Positions 42,557 to 53,730 of a stretch of 64,000 bases of DNA are shown here, one piece after another. The notes below the pieces were generated by a model. It saw nothing but the letters and a program-made list of their open reading frames with translations, was not told the origin of the DNA and made no database searches. Numbering within the stretch: position 1 is the stretch's first letter; every line of letters starts with the position of its first letter. The position numbers and the translations under genes were made by a program. Source of the stretch: Macrothele yani (Eukaryota; Arthropoda; Arachnida; Araneae; Macrothelidae); assembly GCA_039090855.1 (NCBI GenBank), contig CM077025.1:98994489-99058488 (forward strand), written 5' to 3'.

Positions 42557-45132
42557 GAAAAAGCCAGTGAGTGTTTATTTCAAGAGGAGCTGAAAGAGGA
42601 GAAAGGGTGGCAGACCAGACAGCGGTGAGAGGATTGGGAGACATCAGGGATGTGAAGGGGAGAAGGAGAGTGGGATTTTAAAAGTAACCGATAGAGAACT
42701 GAGGTTGAAAGAGAGGAGAGTGGTAGTGTAGATCTGCTGACTGAAATAAAGAAAGGAAGGGGAAGGGAGGCGGAAGGAACAAAGGTTAAGCCGGTGGGGG
42801 TTGCGAGATGAGGGAACTTAGCAATGATGGTAGAGAGTAGGGAGTCATAGACAGAGCGAGAGGAGGGTGAAAGAAGAACAGTGGGGGGAGGCTGGCGTAG
42901 GGTCGCCAGGACAGATCTGAGGTTGCAAGGTCTTTGACGGTTACAACTCCGACTCGGAGCCAAGAAGGATAGGCGAAGCATGAAAGATGAGGGGTTGAAG
43001 AAGAGAGGAGAAGAACAGGGGTTCGGCAAGGAGTTCAGTGGTGGAATCGGGTGGGGATCGAGTGAGCGGGAGAGAGCGGAGAAAGGTAAGAGTCTCCCGT
43101 AAGGCAGGAGAAAGGCGAGAGTGAGTGGTAGTTCGGAGGTCCATTAGATAGAAGGAAGTGAAAGTGAAATAAGTGTTGTTCGAAGAGGTGATGACATTCC
43201 TTGCGGTAACGGCGTCGGCAACAGGGGAAGTATGAAGACGGAGGAACGAAGTAATCCGGAGAGCTTGATAGTACAGTCATGTATCAATTAGGCCAATGCC
43301 ACCTTGGTCAAGAGGAAGGCTGAGCTTGGGGGCACTGAGCCAGTGGTGTCCGGTCCAGATAACTGAGATGAAGCAGCGAGTGTTATCATTGAGACGAAGA
43401 AGTGGGGATTTAGTAGCAAGCCAGGAATGTGTGCACATGGAGAGGAGATAGGTTTGCGCAAGACGTGCACGTTGAAAATATGAAGTACAGAACTGCGCTT
43501 TTCGCCAAAACGCAGTTGACCGATGAAGACGTGGCTGGATGGTATTCCACGTTGTGCTGGAGGTTTCACCTAGGACGCCAAGATGTACGCCAAGGAAACG
43601 TTGAGAGGCTGAAGACCAGTGCGCTCCCCATGGGTAATCCAAGCGGTCAACCCATGAGCCGCACCACAGGCCTGTGCTTTTGGTTGTATTAATCGCAGCT
43701 TCGGAGCTGGAGGCGTAATCGGCGAAAAGACTTTGGAGCAAAGAGAACTGTGAATCCATGCGTATACAGAAGGTAACGTCGTCTGCATACGCCACGGAAG
43801 TGGTGACATGGTGTCTCGTGCGGGCAATGAGTGGCGGCAAGGTGGCTTGAAAGGAGTGTTGAACGGAGCGGAGAAAAGGTTCTAAGGCTATGGCGAAAAG
43901 TTGACCGGAGAGTGGGCAGCCTTGCCTCACTCCACGGCGGAAGAGGATTGGTGCTGTAAGAAAGGTGGGCAACTTGACCTGGAAACTGGCTTCCTGGTAG
44001 AGGGAGGTGAGGAGATAAATAAACGGAGGCGGAAATCCAAATCGGAGAAGTGTGGCAGAGAGATAAGTGTGGGAGATGTTATCAAAGGCGGACTGTTGGT
44101 CTAAAGAGAAGAGGGCGAGGGGTTCAGAGCGGGAGCCCGCAAGGTGAATTAGATCAGTCAGGAGATAGATGTTGTGAGATAGGGAACGACCGGGAACTGT
44201 GTAAGTCTGGTTAGGGGAGAGGATGTGAGTGAGGATGGGATTTAATCGTTGTGAAAGGAGCTTGGTACAAAGTTTGTAGTCGAGATTCAGTAGGGAAATT
44301 GGGCGCCAGTTCACCAAGTCAAGGAGATCACCTTTCTTGGGGAAAAGGACAACGCATGCAGTTGTGAATCCCCTCGGGAGAGGAGAGTGAGTAAAGGCAG
44401 CAGAGAAAGCGGATAGGAGAAACGGAAGAAGAAGAGGCAGAAAAGTTTTATAAAAGCTAAAGTTAGGCCGTCCGGATCCAGAGCGGCACTAGAATTCAGA
44501 GAAAAGAACGTAGTGTTTAGGTCAGAGGGCGTGGGGGAAAGGAGAAGAGAAGAAGCGAGATGGGGGGGGGACCTGAGGTAGATTAGAAAGGAGAGAATCC
44601 ATTGCTGCAGAGGATGGTTGAGGAGGTTCACAGAACTTCATGGAAAAGTACTGACGGACATGGGAACAAAGCGCAATCGGCTCATCTGATACCTCTCCAG
44701 AAGAAAGGCGTAGATGATGAAGTATGATCGAAGCTCGTCGGGTGTTTTCCACCTACGTTAGGAACTCATAGTTGTGAGCATCCGGCGTCAGGTTTCGCAA
44801 ACGAAGTCGGCGGAGAACTTGTTGCGCCAGAGGAGTGAGAAGAGATCGAAGCTATTATTGAAAGGAGGAGAAGAGAGGATCACTGAGACTGAGCATGGAT
44901 AGCATTGAACGAACATAGTCTAGGCGCATGTTCTGGAGTGTTTTGAATTGGAATGAGTAGTTTCGGACATGCAGAACGAGCTGTTGCTTGATCTCCATCC
45001 AAGAATTTAATCCGCAGAGTGCTGCGGTCGTCTGTCAATCAGGAATGACCGCGCCGAAGAGCAGAATGCCGGGTCGGAGAGAAGTGCATCATCAAATGTC
45101 CACGGGCGTATTATCCTGGGTTTGAATGGTTC

Positions 45133-45359
45133 TTTTTTTTTTTTTCTTTTGATTGGAGGTTTAACGACCACCGTGAGCAACTCAATGGGCTATAAGCAGT
45201 CGCCCGTCCCTAATTTAGGGTCACTGGTTCCAGGGAAGGGAGAGAGCCAGTGCCGTAAGACAAACACAACATCCATGCCTCACCGGGATTCGAACCCGGA
45301 CCCCTTTCGGACGAATGATCAGAGGCCATCGCCTTAGACCACTGCGCCACCGGGGCGGC
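45133..45359 (-). mobile_element. SINE1 copy j in the LINE endonuclease
   Basis: A full-length reverse copy. A perfect 11-bp duplication ttgaatggttc lies at 45122-45132 and 45360-45370. Confidence 0.95.
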
Positions 45360-46075
45360 TTGAATGGTTCAGTATGGACTATGATGGCAATGGCGCAGTG
45401 GTCAGATGAGGCCGTGGGATGCACACTCGATTCTGTCACGGCAGGAAGTAGAGTACTGGAGGCATAAAACCTGTCAAGGCGGGCTAAGAAAGGATTTTGC
45501 GCATGAGAGGAGCGCCAAGTGTAATTAGTCGACCATGGATGAATATGCCGATGTACATCATGAAGAGCGTTGTTGGTGACAACTGTCTGGAGCAGGTTCT
45601 CTAGGGCACGGCGGCGCTCTCTATTGGTAGAAGACCTATCCAGAAGAGGATCCAGGGTATAGTTATAATCCCCACCAACGAAAACATGGTCTAACGGTGG
45701 GATACGGTCCAGTGCTCTGCAAAGACGTGTGAAGAGAATCGATAAATGAGTTGTGGTGCTTGGAATATAGATATTAAATAAATGGTATCTGGAAGACGCG
45801 ATGGTAAAGGATGCATGCTGTAAGAGATCTCGACAAATATTTCGCACAGAGAGGGATGTGATAATAGAATTGAGAGTATAACTAATGCCGATGGCAAGGC
45901 CGCTATGAGATGTTAGTCCATAGGCGTGATGAAACACAAAGTTCCACTGGAGCCATCGAGAATAGACGGTAGTTGGTTTGCAATTTGTCTCCTGAAGAAG
46001 GAGAATATCAGCCCCCAACGGGTTGAGGTCTTCATATGCCAGAGAGTTGCTGAGGGGGAAGCGAATCCCATGCAA

Positions 46076-47422
46076 TTAAGTGACACGATCTTGAATTGTG
46101 GGGTTCCTTGCCTCTAGCTGAAGATCTTTCAGAGCTGGAGAAAAAGACTTGAGACGATTATAGAAGATTTGTGCCCACGGATGGGTGGGAACATTCTGAC
46201 GGCAGAAATGCGACATATTGAAGATCTGCTCCGGCACAAGTTGGCGAAGCGATGGATTCTTGACTGCTAAGGCACGTGCTATTGCGTAGCTGGTCGGATT
46301 CGTTAAGTATGTATGGAGATCAATGTATGAGAGTTGTACGGGAGGTATATTGGCTGTCTGGAGAAATGCAGCGAACTCTTCGACCGTGGGAAAGGAGACT
46401 TCCGCTGGCGAGGTGTGTCGAGGAGAACTGCTGGAGAGGGATGTTGAACGAGGTGAAGTAGAGTTTTGCTTCTTCGCTACTCGCCTGCTGCGGCCAGAGC
46501 CGCGGCGCTTCAGTGGAGGATCGGTCGTCTCATCCTCACACTGCGTCTCTGGACCAACGGACTCCAGATCGGCTGTTTCGGAGGTTCCAGTGGTAATAGC
46601 TGGTTGTGAACCCCTTGAAAGGGACTCAGTGGTGGAGAGACGACGTTGCGGGAGTGAGGAGGCAATTGTAGGAAAGTCCTCTATTGAAAAGGAGGAAGCG
46701 GCTGTGGGAGCGTTGCGTTGACCAACGTCTGTAAGCGAACTTTTTTCATCATATCTTGGCTCCGAGGCCTGCTGTGCTGAAGTAGATGGTGTGGTACACT
46801 TCGAGGTAGAAAAAGTACCTGTAGCAGCGCCAGTCGGAGTCGGTGCAACTTGATGGGGGCAGTGCACGCGTAGATGGTTTTCGCCATAACAAAGCGTGCA
46901 GTGCAAGGAGGTAATGACGTCGATTCTCCGACGTTGCTGACCACACCGTACGGTTAGGACCATCGGGCACGCAAGCAGATGATCGTCCGACGGAAATATG
47001 ACACGGGCATTTCGACGAAACCCTGCAATGGATTTGTCATCGAAATCTCTGGGCGCCGCCGAAAGAGTCGTTATTGGTCCAACCACTCGGCCAAATTTGC
47101 TGAGTAAAGTGCATAGAGCGACATCTGAGACTTCAGGCGGGACTGGGTGGAAAGTGACCTGGATAGGTCGCTGCGCCACAGGTTTAGCCAGAAGATGCAC
47201 ATCTTTGATGGATAAGCCATCAGTCATCACAAGGTTTGCATGTTCTTTACGGGCAAAATACACTAGTACGGCCAGTGGCTTTCGAGCCATATGAGTGATA
47301 TAAGCTCCTGTAGGAAGCATCTTCTTTAGGGAAATACTATATTTCTTGAGTTTCGTGTCTGGTAATGCATCAAAACAGACACCGAAATCCATTGTGGAGA
47401 AAAATTGTTTACCGGCTGAGGA

Positions 47423-47455
<33 letters not shown>

Positions 47456-48128
47456 TTGGAGGTTTAACGACCACCGTGAGCAACTCAATGGGCTATAAGC
47501 AGTCGCCCGTCCCTAATTTAGGGTCACTGGTTCCAGGGAGGGAGAGAGCCAGTGCCGTAAGACAAACACAACATCCATGCCTGACCGGGATTCGAACCCG
47601 GACCCCTTACGGACGAATGATCAGAGGCCAGCGCCTTAGACCACTGCGCCACCGGGGCGGCGCTGAGGAATCCTCTGGGATATCGATGGTGGCAGAACTA
47701 CCCGCAACACTGACGTAAGAGTCAGGAAAAACTGGAGCAATAAACTTGGAAGGAACTCTCGCTCCGGAGGTCACTTTGGAGTAAGTGAGAGAAGTAGAGT
47801 TGGCAGAGGAAGGATGCGACACAGAGCTGATTGCTGGTAGCGGCTTGGTAAACTGAGTTGAGCCAGTTGAAGGCAACGCAACCGTGCAATCGGTCACATC
47901 CATAGCTTCGGCAAATGAACCAGGGACGTGCGTCAAGGTGACGTCACTCTCCTGGACAGGGATATCAGCTTGAGCCTTTTCAGAGGAATCGCGCGCCACA
48001 TCTTGTATGCGTATGACGTCTCTGACGTGAATAAAGGCTGATTGGTCTCCTGAGAGTGAGGAGGAGGAGGAGGTTGATTGAGCATCACTGATGTGGGCGT
48101 GGACATCACCCTTCTCAGTGCCCGCCAT
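46076..48128 (-). pseudogene. Tx1-like LINE ORF1 (zinc-knuckle protein) interrupted by SINE1
   Basis: It starts at ATG 48128 (MAGTEKGDVHAHISD) with a Ser/Thr-rich N-terminus. A SINE1 at 47428-47661 interrupts it after IPEDSSA. Past the SINE the same frame resumes (EDSSAGKQFFSTMDFGVCF) and runs to 46076. An RNA-recognition-like region precedes the knuckle CTLCYGENHLRVHC (CX2CX4HX4C), followed by a low-complexity basic stretch with a nuclear-localisation look (PPLKRRGSGRSRR). LINE ORF1 proteins coat the element RNA. No break other than the SINE is seen, so ORF1 was intact until that insertion. ORF2 follows in the same frame after a single TAA. Confidence 0.85.
47428..47661 (-). mobile_element. 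SINE1 copy k in LINE ORF1
   Basis: A full-length reverse copy with a long poly-T (47428-47453). A perfect 13-bp duplication gctgaggaatcct lies at 47415-47427 and 47662-47674. Confidence 0.95.
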
Positions 48129-48382
48129 TGTAAATGGCGAGGACTAACTTAAGGATCGATCAGCTTGATCGAAAATAATAAAACGCTGAATGCAAACAAA
48201 ATATGCAACTCCCCAACTTGGGAGCTGAGCTAAAAGAAAGTACAGATCTTCTTGAAGGGGAACACAAAAGTAGGAACAAACACTCACTATACACTTCCAA
48301 AACTGGGCACAAACACAGAGCTCGAAACGAACGTGACTATATCGGTTATACGCTTCTTCAACCTATGGTTGGAAAGCGTAAA

Positions 48383-49560
48383 TAATATTAACACCAATGA
48401 AGACATTGCAACGAAATTTGAAGTAGACTTACCTCATTTCGCCCGAAATGAGATGACATCACAACATGTGCTGGAAGTGGCCACCATTTTCGTCCAGACA
48501 GCACTGAACCCGACGCACCATATTGTAGAAAGTCCTTGCCAGTACATCCGCCGTCGCTGCCCGAATTTCTTCGGCGATGTTCGCTTTCAAGGCATCTATG
48601 GCTCGCGGTTTCTTTTGGTAAACTCTCCCTTTTAGATATCCCCATAAAAAGTATTCAGGAAGCGTCAGATCGGGCGAGCGCGGTGGCCATAAACCATCGG
48701 AAATGACGCGGTCGCCGAAGAAGGACTGAATTTCTGCCATACTGGTATGTGATGTCTGTGATGTCGCTCCCTTATGCTGGTAATATCCAATGGAGGGTTC
48801 TTCGTCGTCCAATTGATTTACAAAGGTGTTGAAGATTTCCATATATGCAGCTGTTGTGATCGTTGCGTCGAAGAGGATTGGACCAATTATGCTAGTGTCA
48901 CCGCACATCAAACACCAATTTTCTGTGAATGAAGGGTTCTTCATGTTTCGCGTTGGGATTTCCACTGGCCCAAATACAGGAATTTTGAGAATTGACGTAT
49001 CCGGACAGGTGAAACCACGCCTCGTCCGAGAAACACGTGTAGTCTCTGGACTACACGTGTTTCATGCTCGGATTTTCCTGAAGAAATGTCTGAAACTATC
49101 GACAGCATGTCACTCGTGTCACGTGGTCAAGCTCTTTCAGTTCGTGGACCACGGAGATACGGTACGCATGAAGCTTCGCTTTGTTCACAGCACGTTGACA
49201 AGTATTTTTGGACAACCCTGTTTCATGATGACAGTCGGCGAAGTGACTTCCTGGGAGACGCAAGTAGTCGGCCCTTTACATTCTGGATCGTTTCCTAGGA
49301 CATTTATGGACGACCTCCTGCATGGTTTTCTAATAAAGCTCCCTTGGTTTCCAATTTCTTCGACAATGCCCAAATGGTGGACTTGCTCGGCAGATGTGTG
49401 CCTGCAAACCTCTTCAGGAATTGCTGTTCACAAGACCATCGATTCTGTTTTCCAATAAGTACGAACAATAAACACTCGCTCCTCCAAAGTATACCGATAT
49501 ATTTTCACAAGTACACGCGAACAGCCACGAGCACTCACTATCAACAACCATATTGTGTAG
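48383..49560 (-). pseudogene. mariner-like transposase relic of the split element
   Basis: Minus-strand pieces read CFSDEAWFHLSGYVNSQNSC (about 49045), then IIGPILFDATITTAAYMEIF, QHKGATSQTS where a QQDGAT-type Asp block is expected, and GLWPPRSPDLTLPEYFLWGY, LKGRVYQKKPRAIDALKANI and ENGGHFQHML. The second and third acidic residues are replaced or shifted (D to K, D to E). Between those positions I count 38 residues. Multiple stops occur in the upstream part. Confidence 0.8.
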
Positions 49561-49856
49561 ACACGCTCAGCGAAATGGCATAACAAAGCAGCAGACAGGC
49601 GCGTCCGGCTTGCTCCTCAGTGGCGCCACACTTAGGAATGTGTCTGCCACTTAAGGAGCACTCCGGCTGGCTGGCGGACAGCGCCGGATTCAATGCTGTC
49701 TGGACGAAAATGGTGGCCACTTTTAGCACATGTTGTGATGTCATTACATTTCGCACGAAATGAGGTAAGTCCACTTTAAATTTCGTTGCAATATCTTCAT
49801 TGGTGGTAATATTATTAAAGAAATGTCGGGTTCGGTAGCGAGTGGGACACCCTGTA

Positions 49857-50401
49857 ACATTTTTCATTACTGCAAAAAATACTGAGTAGTATAATACGCA
49901 GTTAACCCTTTAGCGACCAGGATTGTAAAATGTTTTGTCGCTCAGAATACCGTAACGTCCGAAAATGTCTGCTGCTCGTTTCCGGATTTCATTCCCCTCC
50001 CTTTTGTAAAAAAAAAGAAGAATTTGCGCTGGCTCACTACTCGAAACTTCCGATCTCTAGGCGTGACACACACACTGATCTTCGGACGTTTCGCTGGAGA
50101 AATCGGTGTATTCTCCTATTAAGATACTTAAGCAGATTGGAGGGAGTAGTAAGAGCTGGGAAGTCTTGTTTATTTTACCTTTTTCTTGTTCTTTCTTATA
50201 AAAAAATACGCTCTCATTCTGTTTATTTGGATTAAGCAAAATTAAATAACTTTTACGACAATTTTTTTCCCATAAACTACGTTTTTTTTTTGTTTTGTTT
50301 TTATAAATCATCACAGACAAACGAAACGTGTGTATTAGAACAAAAGTTCTTCTGAGCTATGTCAGAATGCTAAATGATATATATAGCGTCGGGACAAACC
50401 A
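49857..50401. other. Unassigned intergenic stretch
   Basis: No recognisable gene or repeat. A and T runs lie at 50008-50019 and 50282-50300. Confidence 0.45.
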
Positions 50402-50411
50402 ACTCCTAGTT

Positions 50412-50643
50412 TGTTTGTTTTTTGTTTTTTTTTTGATTGGAGGTTTAACGACCACCGTGAGCAACTCAATGGGCTATAAGCAGTAGCCCGTCCCTAATTT
50501 AGGGTCACTGGTTCCAGGGAAGGGAGAGAGCCATGCCGTAAGACAAATACAACATCCATGCCTGACCGGGATTCGAACCCGGACCCCTTACGGACGAATG
50601 ATCAGAGGCCAGCGCCTTAGACCACTGCGCCACCGGGGCGGCC
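50412..50643 (-). mobile_element. SINE1 copy l
   Basis: A full-length reverse copy flanked by actcctagtt at 50402-50411 and 50644-50653. Confidence 0.93.
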
Positions 50644-51417
50644 ACTCCTAGTTCACTTCTTTGTTTAGCGACAATAATGGTGACTGAGAGTGACTTCTAC
50701 TAATCCCTCGAACGCAGTGCAAATTCAAAGAGCATCGGGAGTAGGAAGAGGGCCAGCTGTATAATTTGCGGGCCCCAGTGCAAACCGAAAATGCGGGGCC
50801 CTTTTCCAGCGAGTTCTTCATCTACTAAATGGGCTTGGACGTTGAAACGTTTTTGAAAGAAAGGCGGAGTCAGGTAGAGAAACCACATTTTTTCATTTTC
50901 TCATGAAGCTTAATAAAGCATGGTGGTACTAAGTAATATTATTATTTATTCATGAGTTATAATAAGCTGTTATTATTACTCATTAAAAAATAAAAACAGA
51001 CATTTTAAAATTACGCTTTATTAATTTACAATGCCAGATCAAATTGAACTTGATTGAATTGAAGCGACAAAATATAATTCCCCCACCTCGTTGAAATGCG
51101 TGCTGATGGCAAAAATTAATGTAATTTATCCAAAATTACAAAAATAATAGTTATAGTTTAAACAAATAAGATAGGATGATAGGAAATGTTTTTTTCAATG
51201 ATTCGTGGTTGAAATATTGAGTTCTAAAGTCCGTACAATACTAAATGAGTAACGTAATTTTCTGAAAACTCTTACCTTATGACTCTGTCTCTTTACTTCT
51301 AGGAAGAAAGATTCTTTTGCTGGCCACGTTCTACAGTTCATTATAATTTGTTTTAGTGGGTAGTGAAAGCTTTGAGCTTTGTAGCTCAAATGAGGTGAGT
51401 GCGATAGCATTCTAGTG

Positions 51418-51654
51418 TAGTGTTTTCCAAACACCACCGGTCCGTCACGAGGTTTCCGCCGGTCCGCGGAAACGGAGGAAAACTTGAGAAATGGTAGAGA
51501 CTTCCGAGTTCGACCAGTAAAAACAGGACTGTACAACTGCACAACTGTCCCTGTACATAAAAGCAACTTCATGCGGGTCGGTCCGAGAAGCATTTTGTGA
51601 AATTTTACTGGTCCGCGGATTGCTTGTAAGAGTCTCTGGGAACCAGTGGCAGTG
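51418..51654 (-). mobile_element. MITE nested in hAT family A (copy 2)
   Basis: The 237-bp counterpart of 33682-33914 with flanks ttctagtg and gtctagtg. It occupies the same internal position as in copy 1. Confidence 0.8.
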
Positions 51655-52129
51655 GTCTAGTGCCCTGAAAATCCCGAATCGGCGTTATGTTGCAATTTAT
51701 CGATTCCCAGCACTCGTCGTCGTCAGGTACAATCGATCTCTCAGTTACAGTGTTATTATTAAAATTTTAGCCAGTTTCATAAAAAATTCGCAAAGATACG
51801 TTTTTCACTTTTTTTATTGATAAATCATCTGCCAGAGATTCGCCGCCCACGAACGCAAAAAAACTGACCGCGTGTGATTGCGGCAGAATGCAGATGTAGC
51901 CGTGACGTTGCTGTGACATCAGCGTTCCAGAGAGATCTGGGTGATTATATATATGATGTCATTAACGCAAATTCTCCTTCGGTGATACGGTGAATCATCC
52001 CGATGGACCCAAGGTACTTGAATTCTGTTCAATAAGGCAGTAATGTGTAATGATATAAAAATTTTTAAAATACCATTTTTACATCGTTAAGTGTCATTTG
52101 TTTTTAATACAAGAAAAAAATTATGAAAC

Positions 52130-52245
52130 ATTCAAAAACATCTCACAAACGTGGGATGTTTCGAATTTTTCAAAACATTCCACAGGGGCCCCCTGTGAGA
52201 TGTTTTGAAAAATCTCTCACAGGGCCCCCTCTAGGCGCGGGGCCC
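52130..52245. repeat. Palindromic gggcccc-rich duplication in the hAT end
   Basis: Segments around caaaacattcc, caggggccccctgtg and agatgttttgaaaa form inverted and direct repeats. Sequence related to the terminal cagggcccc block has been copied and inverted. Confidence 0.65.
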
Positions 52246-52502
52246 TGTGCAACTGCACAGGTCGCACACCCATGAAACCGGCCCTGTGTAGGAAATCCTA
52301 CTCATGCTATCCGGGCGACTTGGGCGCTTGTGATTGTCTACATGTAAGGGCGCTTTGGGCGGTATGGTCGCGAAAGAGTTAATGATTTATTTTATAATTG
52401 TATTCAATTTATTTAATTTACATCATTATTAAAAATATCAATTTATTTTGAAACAAGGACGATAAGAATCACTGAATAGGTCAGTTCCGCAAGCCAGAGA
52501 AA

Positions 52503-52951
52503 TTACTTCTTCCTGGCAAAGTCAAGATCAGAACTCAAAAGAAAGGGAGAGAGCAGAGAAATATCGAAATATTCCTTGAGGTCCGCTGTAATGAGTGATG
52601 GGCGGCCGGAGAGCGGGTCATCCCACACATTTTCTCTCTCCGCATTAAACATCCGAACCCACCGCCGTACCGATGATTTCACCTTTTCACCGTAAACAGC
52701 CGTAATCCGACGAACGTTTTCAGCATTCAGAAAGCGAGTCACGGAACGCACCTCGCGTACTCCGCGGGATTTTCAATTGGCTTCGCCATTTCAAACAAGC
52801 ACAACAACGGTTCCAATCATTGCATTAACACGAAACTTGCCATGAGCCTCTCCAAAGTGTGGCTGAGGGTGTGCGACCTCTGCCGCGCGCCTTCCCCCGC
52901 CTCACGCGCCCTCTGTGCGCAAACGGGTATTACCTTTCTGGACGACCCTCG
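52503..52951 (-). pseudogene. mariner 5' fragment (transposase N-terminus and inverted repeat)
   Basis: The minus-strand end at 52951 reads cgagggtcgtccagaaag, a known style of mariner inverted repeat, with TA outside. The peptide has RSVTRFLNAENVRRI, YGEKVKSSVRRWVRMFNAE and DDPLSGRPSLI. This matches the N-terminal HTH and linker of mariner transposases. The catalytic part is missing. Confidence 0.75.
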
Positions 52952-53267
52952 TATAACGATGGTTTCCGCTTCATTGCGGTTTCATGCAAATGTAATAGTG
53001 GTAATTGTAAAAAACATTTAATAATAAAATTTAATGTAATAAGCCAGTGAATAATAATGTTAATTTTGTGAATTTCTAATGTCCTGTAAGTACTTAGAAA
53101 CTTATAGTTGTTAATGTCTAATTTTAATGTGCAAACGGTTAAGGCCCTTGCTCTATAATAATTTCTTGAATGTTGGAAGACGTGCAAAGCACATTTAAAG
53201 AGGCAGGATGCCCGGGGGCTGTACAGTATTTTGGGGCCCCAGTATTAGTGGCACATTTAGGATTTCT

Positions 53268-53355
53268 TTTTCTTTTTTTTTTTTTTCCTTTTTTTTTTAT
53301 TGAGGGTTTAACGACCACCGTGAACAACTCAGTGGGCTATAAGCAGTCACCCGCA
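53268..53355 (-). mobile_element. SINE1 copy m, 5'-truncated
   Basis: A poly-T run (about 53271-53299) is followed by gagggtttaacgacc and aactcagtgggctataagc. The head is absent. Confidence 0.85.
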
Positions 53356-53730
53356 ACAAACCTTTTGCTTCACCGAAGGTTTCGGTCATCCCAGACCTGG
53401 TTTGGATGACCCAGGGGATATCCACAGGGCCGGATTGAACTTTTGCGGGGCGCATGGCGAAATTTCATATCGCGCCATCTACAGACCACTCGCAGAATCG
53501 GTAGCGGGGCATTGGAACTTGGAGAGATTACCTTCTAACGAACATATCTCGCAACTAAAAATACTTTACATGTCGTGTAGTAAAGCATAGAGGGCCCTAG
53601 GAAATGAATCTCATAGTTTAATGAAATCTTTGTATGAAAAATGAAAATAGACAAAAATTATCATAAAGGAAAATTATTATCTCAAATTATTGTGAGCTTA
53701 AGAAAAAGACCATCATATGGATTGAAAATT

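Larger units (their letters stand above)
42015..46071 (-). pseudogene. Tx1-like LINE ORF2: endonuclease and reverse transcriptase, broken
   Basis: The endonuclease (46071-45360) has ADILLLQETNCK, VGGDYNYTLDP and SDHCAIAI. A SINE1 interrupts it at 45133-45359, and 44320-45120 is frameshifted. The RT (44317-43277) is open over 346 codons: WRPISLLNLDYK, LFSLDQQSAFDN, RRGVRQGCPLSGQLF and catalytic SVAYADDVTF. The tail (42644-42015) has a zinc-type CPFC...H...HC motif (CX2CX7HX4C) typical of LINE C-termini. The enzyme would nick target DNA and reverse transcribe the LINE RNA in place. Frame breaks between domains make it inactive. Confidence 0.88.
41028..48346 (-). mobile_element. Tx1-like LINE, near full length, with nested insertions
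   Basis: The 14-bp target duplication tatacgcttcttca flanks it. On the minus strand the order is 5' leader (48346-48129), ORF1 with zinc knuckle, ORF2 with endonuclease and RT, and a 3' region with an RTE-like fragment inserted. Two SINE1 copies lie in ORF1 and in the endonuclease region. YADD-type RT, ORF1 and domain order fit L1/Tx1-type LINEs; the clade is inferred by motif style only. Confidence 0.85.
39881..48382 (+). mobile_element. Tandem-repeat element (HINE-like) copy 2, itself split by a LINE
   Basis: It starts caagttagtaaaatcatgca and ends with the tacgctt...aagcgta hairpin at 48349-48380. The LINE 41028-48346 interrupts it close to the end, with duplication tatacgcttcttca (41014-41027 and 48347-48360). 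The net element is about 1.17 kb with about six 148-bp units. Confidence 0.8.
39839..49854 (-). mobile_element. mariner-like transposon split by an 8.5-kb nested insertion
   Basis: The left end (39839-39880) starts cagggtgtcccacactcg. The right end reads, on the minus strand, cagggtgtcccactcgct from 49854. TA lies at 39837-39838 and 49855-49856. The two parts join at ...tttaa/taatatta and match the right-end inverted repeat exactly there, so everything at 39881-48382 is an insertion into this element's left inverted repeat. Confidence 0.88.
50748..52286 (-). mobile_element. Non-autonomous hAT element, family A copy 2
   Basis: The 1539-bp reverse-oriented sister of 33108-34592, with ends (g)agggccagctg and ccggccctg and flanks agtaggaa and tgtaggaa (one mismatch). 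It carries an extra palindromic stretch near 52130-52245 that copy 1 lacks. Confidence 0.88.

Noticed and set aside
42580..43144. Additional Ser/Pro/Leu-rich ORFs on the minus strand
   Set aside because: They are frame-shifted pieces of the single LINE ORF2 region between the RT and the C-terminal zinc motif, not separate genes.
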